Shown here in pieces: positions 60,191 to 64,000 of a stretch of 64,000 nt of DNA. The stretch lies in assembly GCF_963576545.1 (NCBI RefSeq), contig NC_083648.1:21129654-21193653 (forward strand), in the 5' to 3' direction. Source of the stretch: Limanda limanda. Its lineage: Eukaryota > Chordata > Actinopteri > Pleuronectiformes > Pleuronectidae. Both the position numbers and the translations under genes were made by a program. Within the stretch, counting starts at the first letter, position 1. Each line of letters begins with the position of its first letter. Under the pieces are notes generated by a model that worked only from the letters and a program-made list of their open reading frames with translations, made no database searches and was not told where the DNA came from.

Positions 60191-63100
60191 GGTGAATAGC
60201 GAATTTACTTGTTTTCCTTTCAACTTGTCTAAAAGAACTTGATTTCACAAATATTAAACTCTTAGGAGCTTCAGTCTCCTCCCCAATTACATATCTTTTA
60301 GATACAAATAATTGCATATATTGTATCAGAATCTAAAAGAAATAAGAGGAATTATTCCTTTGCTTGTCAACAGGCATCCTTCTAATAAGACCATGTCGCC
60401 ACACAGAGCTGTACAAATTTCAGCTCTATATCCTCCCTTTGTTATGCTCTGTTGTTATATTACAGCCTCATTTATACAACAGCTTTGTTTCCATCACTGT
60501 TGGGGAAGAAATGAGTTTACATGAAGATCTGCTCATTGCAAACAGCTAAATATTAAACATCCACCTGTCTACAAAAAATTGTAAAAGAACTCCAGACCCA
60601 GTAGTTAAACAAGTACATTTTTGTAAGTAGTTTATTAGAATTTCATGCATGTGTGTCGCAAGATATTTTGTGCCTTTATGAAATAAAACAAAGTGACCTG
60701 AGAACACTAATAACAAATGGTAAGAGACTGTATTATACTGACCACTCACAGTGCTTCATAGTACAAGTCAAATTCACACATTTATACAGCACTTATATAC
60801 AATGCCCTTTTCCTAGCCCACTATCCACACAACCATATGTCCATGTAGACCAGAAGAGCTAGGATCAAACCTTTGTACCCCCAAATTGAGGGAATGTTAT
60901 TCTCAATTCAAGAGGACTATTGGGCCTTGGCGGAGTTTTATTTTTTTTGTTGACCTTTAACTATACACTACATTTTATTTGTTGAGATATTTTGTTAACA
61001 TTTTTTTGATGCAGCAATGTTAATCACTAAATCTTTCAGATAAATATGACATGGTTTAAAAATGTAAACAAGCTGAAATACAGACTAGCATAAAAGATCA
61101 GGGGTGTCGAAAGGCAGGGAGAGTTCTGTCTAACGCTTCAGTCGTTTTTCCTGAGTAATCCTGCTGACTAACAGACAAACAAAAACCTTACAGAAGAGCT
61201 CAGCTACATCTGAACTAGCTACTACGTTAAAGTGCTGCTTGTAAGTTAATGCATCAATGACATGATCCACTAATATAGGATAATAGGTTGATCTCTACAC
61301 GATTCTCTTAATATTTGATGCACTATATCTAATATATGACTGCTTTTATATCGTCTGTTTCACGGATCTATTTCCTGTGTTACTGTCTATACCTTGGAGA
61401 ACTCTTTCTGAACTTACAGATTGCACAGTTTCTTATGCTGAAGATGACAGTTCAATTCTCCGTGAGAGTATTGGGAGCAGGCACCTTCCACTTTTGCAAC
61501 ACGCTCAAAAGAACATCACCCTGCAGAAGAATGAGAGGATCTGCCTCTCAGATGGAATCAAACACATTACTGCTCAATTGCTTTAAACTGAGGCGTTGCC
61601 ATCACTCACTTATATTTGTCACTGAATGCTCTGACCCGGGGGTTCGTTTTAGCGAGTTTGCTCTGACAGATCTGAGGACCAGTTTCAACTGGATATGAAA
61701 CCATTTCGCATACGGAGATGAGAAATAGTCTGAATCGAGCTGGCGGCCCACGTTTCTGCTGGAAAGGTCAGGGCTAAAATCTCTTCCTCTGCTGATTTAT
61801 TAGCAGTTAAAGAGGTGGTCTATCTACTGGGCTCTACACACATTAAAGAGATGACATAAGCACCAGTCCCTTTGAAAATGGATAGCTTAAAGTTGTACGA
61901 CAGGTGATTCCGGGATTCTGGGAGTCGTATAAGACTTAAAAGAATCTTAACAAAGATTTTAAAAGAGAAGTTTGAGCTCTCTACCAGGAATTCAATAACA
62001 TTTTGAACACTTATGCAACTCATTAATGTCTTGTCCTGGTTATAGGTAAAGGTGAGTGGTTATTATATTGCTATATATTTTGAACATTGTATTTTATTCC
62101 TGATATATTTGAATCTTGTGGTTTGCTAAGGTGCTGCACAGTCAAGCTCATTTTAAGCACTCTAGGCCAGTGCCTGTTCTAAACCTGCTGGCATGGAAAG
62201 AGCTGTTTGCTAAAACTATGTAAATGCCAGTTCCAGGTCTCTTTCTGAAACTGTAAAAGTAATCGACCTGCTTCAAATAAAGATTGGACTGCTGGACTCA
62301 GTCGGCAGAACCCTGAAGCTGCAAAACGGCTGCTGTACAAAAATCTGTTCACCGGTTTATTTAAAGTTCAGTGAAGCTCGACTCAGTGCACAAAAGTGGA
62401 AATGATCAGAAACATAATTTACATTGATGAGTCCCAGTATCCACAGTGAAAGATCACTTTATTCATTCTGGTGTCCAAATCCCATCAGATTCAACACTGC
62501 ACTTCCCTGGGCCCTGAACAACTTCACAAGTGTGAAGCTGATAAGATGCACGTTTCTTAAGATATATGATCTACAATGAGAAAGTAACAAAATCCATCAC
62601 ATAATGACAGTGTAAAGAAACTATAACATTATGATTTGAAAGGTTTGTGTAGTGTTGAGTACCATAAAATTTGAAATACACTAGTACCTGAGTAAATGTA
62701 CTTTCTTTCACTGCTCACAATTAGATTGTGATATGTCTTTTCTGTCTCTCGTCTACTGGAAGGAAAATGTCATTAACTAACATTCATTCTGAGTAATGGC
62801 AGATCAGGAAAAAAATAGGGAATTAATTTCCACTGTCGATAGAGAGTCATTTCTTTCTTGTCTACGCTTGTTTCCTCTGTGAGACAAGTGGAAAATTGTG
62901 ACTGTGTATTTACTATCTTTGTTATTTTTATGCCACAATTGATAAAAAAATAAAACATATTCATACACATGTGTAAACTTGTCTTTCACAGAGCTGGAAT
63001 GTGTTGTGAAAGTTGAGTTTCGTTTCTGGGATCAGCCTGAACCGTCATGTAAGTTAAGTTTCATTTCTGGGTTTTGCCCACATTTTTCCAGGAAACTGAC

Positions 63101-63624
63101 GACCATAAAACGGCTTTGTAGCCCCATTAAAAAGCAAGGGACTTCTGGGACATCCTTGACACCCTTCACAGAGCAAATTGAGAGGCTTGGAATAATTGTT
63201 TGTTAATTCGCTGGCTGTGGGGGCTGTGTGTAGAAGCTTAATCCAACAAATGAAGACTGGACCAAATCCAATATGTTCAGGCATCGAAATCAAATAACCT
63301 CATTGTAGCCTGCCAAATGAATTATCTGCGTCCGTGGGGGGGAAGGAGCTCAGGATTTTGTTTCTCGGGAGAATATAGGCTTGGAAAAAGATGGCAAGCA
63401 CGAAGATCATAAAAACAGGAGATATAAATGTCAGAAGGATGTTTAACCTTGGAGGAATTGTCTGACATTTTTGGGAAGGACTCCTTATGTGCTGCTTCTA
63501 TTAGAGTCAGACAAGAAGATGGTGAAAAATTGCTTTACAGAAGCTGCTTGAAAGCACTTTGTTTAGCATAGCATTCGTATACTTTATATCTTGTTTGTTT
63601 TGTAAATACAAAAACCAATATGAG

Positions 63625-63960
63625 GCATAGACTGTATGTAAAGAAGGACGACAAGTCTCCATTTCCTCCCACTATCCAGACATGAAGACAAAATAGCCTA
63701 GATACAAATGCTGCCTTCATGTGCCGATAGGTCCTAATTGAAGCTGTGCAATAGCGATCGGGGGATGGAAACATGAACACTTGAACAAACAGCAGGGTGA
63801 TATGAACTACTGTAAATGACCAAAACCATCTTTGAGTACAATTTATTACATGTATATTTGACTTTTTAGGATGGAGGAGGCAGGTTTTATGACCTCTACT
63901 GCAGCCATCCACCAGGGGGCAATAAATACGCTTTGGCTTTACTTTGAGGAGGCACTCATG
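63625..63960 (+). mobile_element. Diverged relative of the ATAGACTGTATAT repeat element
   Basis: The left end CATAGACTGTATGTAAAGAAGGACGACAAGTCTCC matches the family end seen at 5609. The right part has CAGCCATCCACCAGGGGGC followed by GCTTTGGCTTTACTTTGAGG, the usual right half of this fish repeat. The right terminal repeat is too decayed to place exactly. Confidence 0.65.
63909..63922 (+). promoter_or_regulatory. CTCF-like core CCACCAGGGGGCAA inside a repeat
   Basis: The motif matches the CTCF core, but it is a standard part of the repeat around it (63625-63960), so it may be a chance or repeat-donated site. Confidence 0.35.
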
Positions 63961-64000
63961 TCTGTGATGAGAAGTGGTTTTCCCCCATAAACGTGTCAGG

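Larger units (their letters stand above)
60191..64000. other. Intergenic region downstream of DAD1
   Basis: AT-rich. No frame (including the overlapping ones at 61336-61698) resembles a known protein. The last 380 bases are a dispersed repeat. At 63450-63525, TTGTCTGACATTTTTGGGAAGG and GAGTCAGACAAGAAGATGG may be a decayed start of the repeat family seen at 12436 and 46100. Confidence 0.65.

Noticed and set aside
61336..61698. Overlapping frames of 120 and 69 residues downstream of DAD1
   Set aside because: No recognisable family, no splice or promoter context; likely chance.

Overview
The window reads as a piece of a ray-finned (teleost, probably percomorph-type) fish nuclear chromosome. Five vertebrate protein-coding genes with GT-AG introns sit in AT-rich sequence full of dinucleotide microsatellites and small DNA transposons typical of fish. 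The species cannot be named from the sequence. There is one assembly gap (200 N, 4189-4388).

Layout: (1) 1-8043 holds only the last coding exon of an RGK-type GTPase, best matched to REM2 (+ strand, 7715-8043); its earlier exons were not found and probably lie upstream or in the gap. (2) 8044-15290 is intergenic. (3) 15346-22946 on the - strand is a complete NOP9 gene: 11 coding exons, 606 codons, all splice phases closing, with a likely noncoding first exon at about 23.5-23.6 kb. (4) 23.6-31.4 kb is intergenic and rich in repeats, including an intact-ended 904-bp hAT element. (5) 31413-50213 on the + strand is a complete transglutaminase gene, best matched to TGM1: TATA box, noncoding exon 1, then 13 coding exons at 36388-49133 (787 codons, Cys-His-Asp triad present). 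Its second coding intron carries one transposon nested inside another. (6) 52026-55967 on the - strand is a complete ABHD4 gene (8 coding exons, 364 codons), tail-to-tail with TGM1. (7) 57733-59425 on the + strand is a complete DAD1 gene (2 coding exons, 113 codons, plus a likely 3'UTR intron), head-to-head with ABHD4. (8) 60.2-64 kb is intergenic.

The five genes are not an operon or pathway. They are a conserved-synteny block: REM2, NOP9, TGM1, ABHD4 and DAD1 all map to human 14q11.2-q12, and ABHD4/DAD1 keep their divergent arrangement. Their roles differ: calcium-channel-modulating GTPase, nucleolar 18S rRNA maturation factor, epidermal protein cross-linker, N-acyl-phospholipid hydrolase, and oligosaccharyltransferase subunit.

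I found no undescribed biological system. The most interesting non-genic structures are the nested transposon in TGM1 intron 2, the hAT element with a perfect 8-bp target duplication, a perfect 22-bp inverted repeat at 34.45-34.54 kb, CTCF-like motifs (one carried by a repeat), and an 84-bp GT tract just upstream of the TGM1 TATA box. Exon coordinates come from reading frame continuity and splice sites by eye, not from transcripts.
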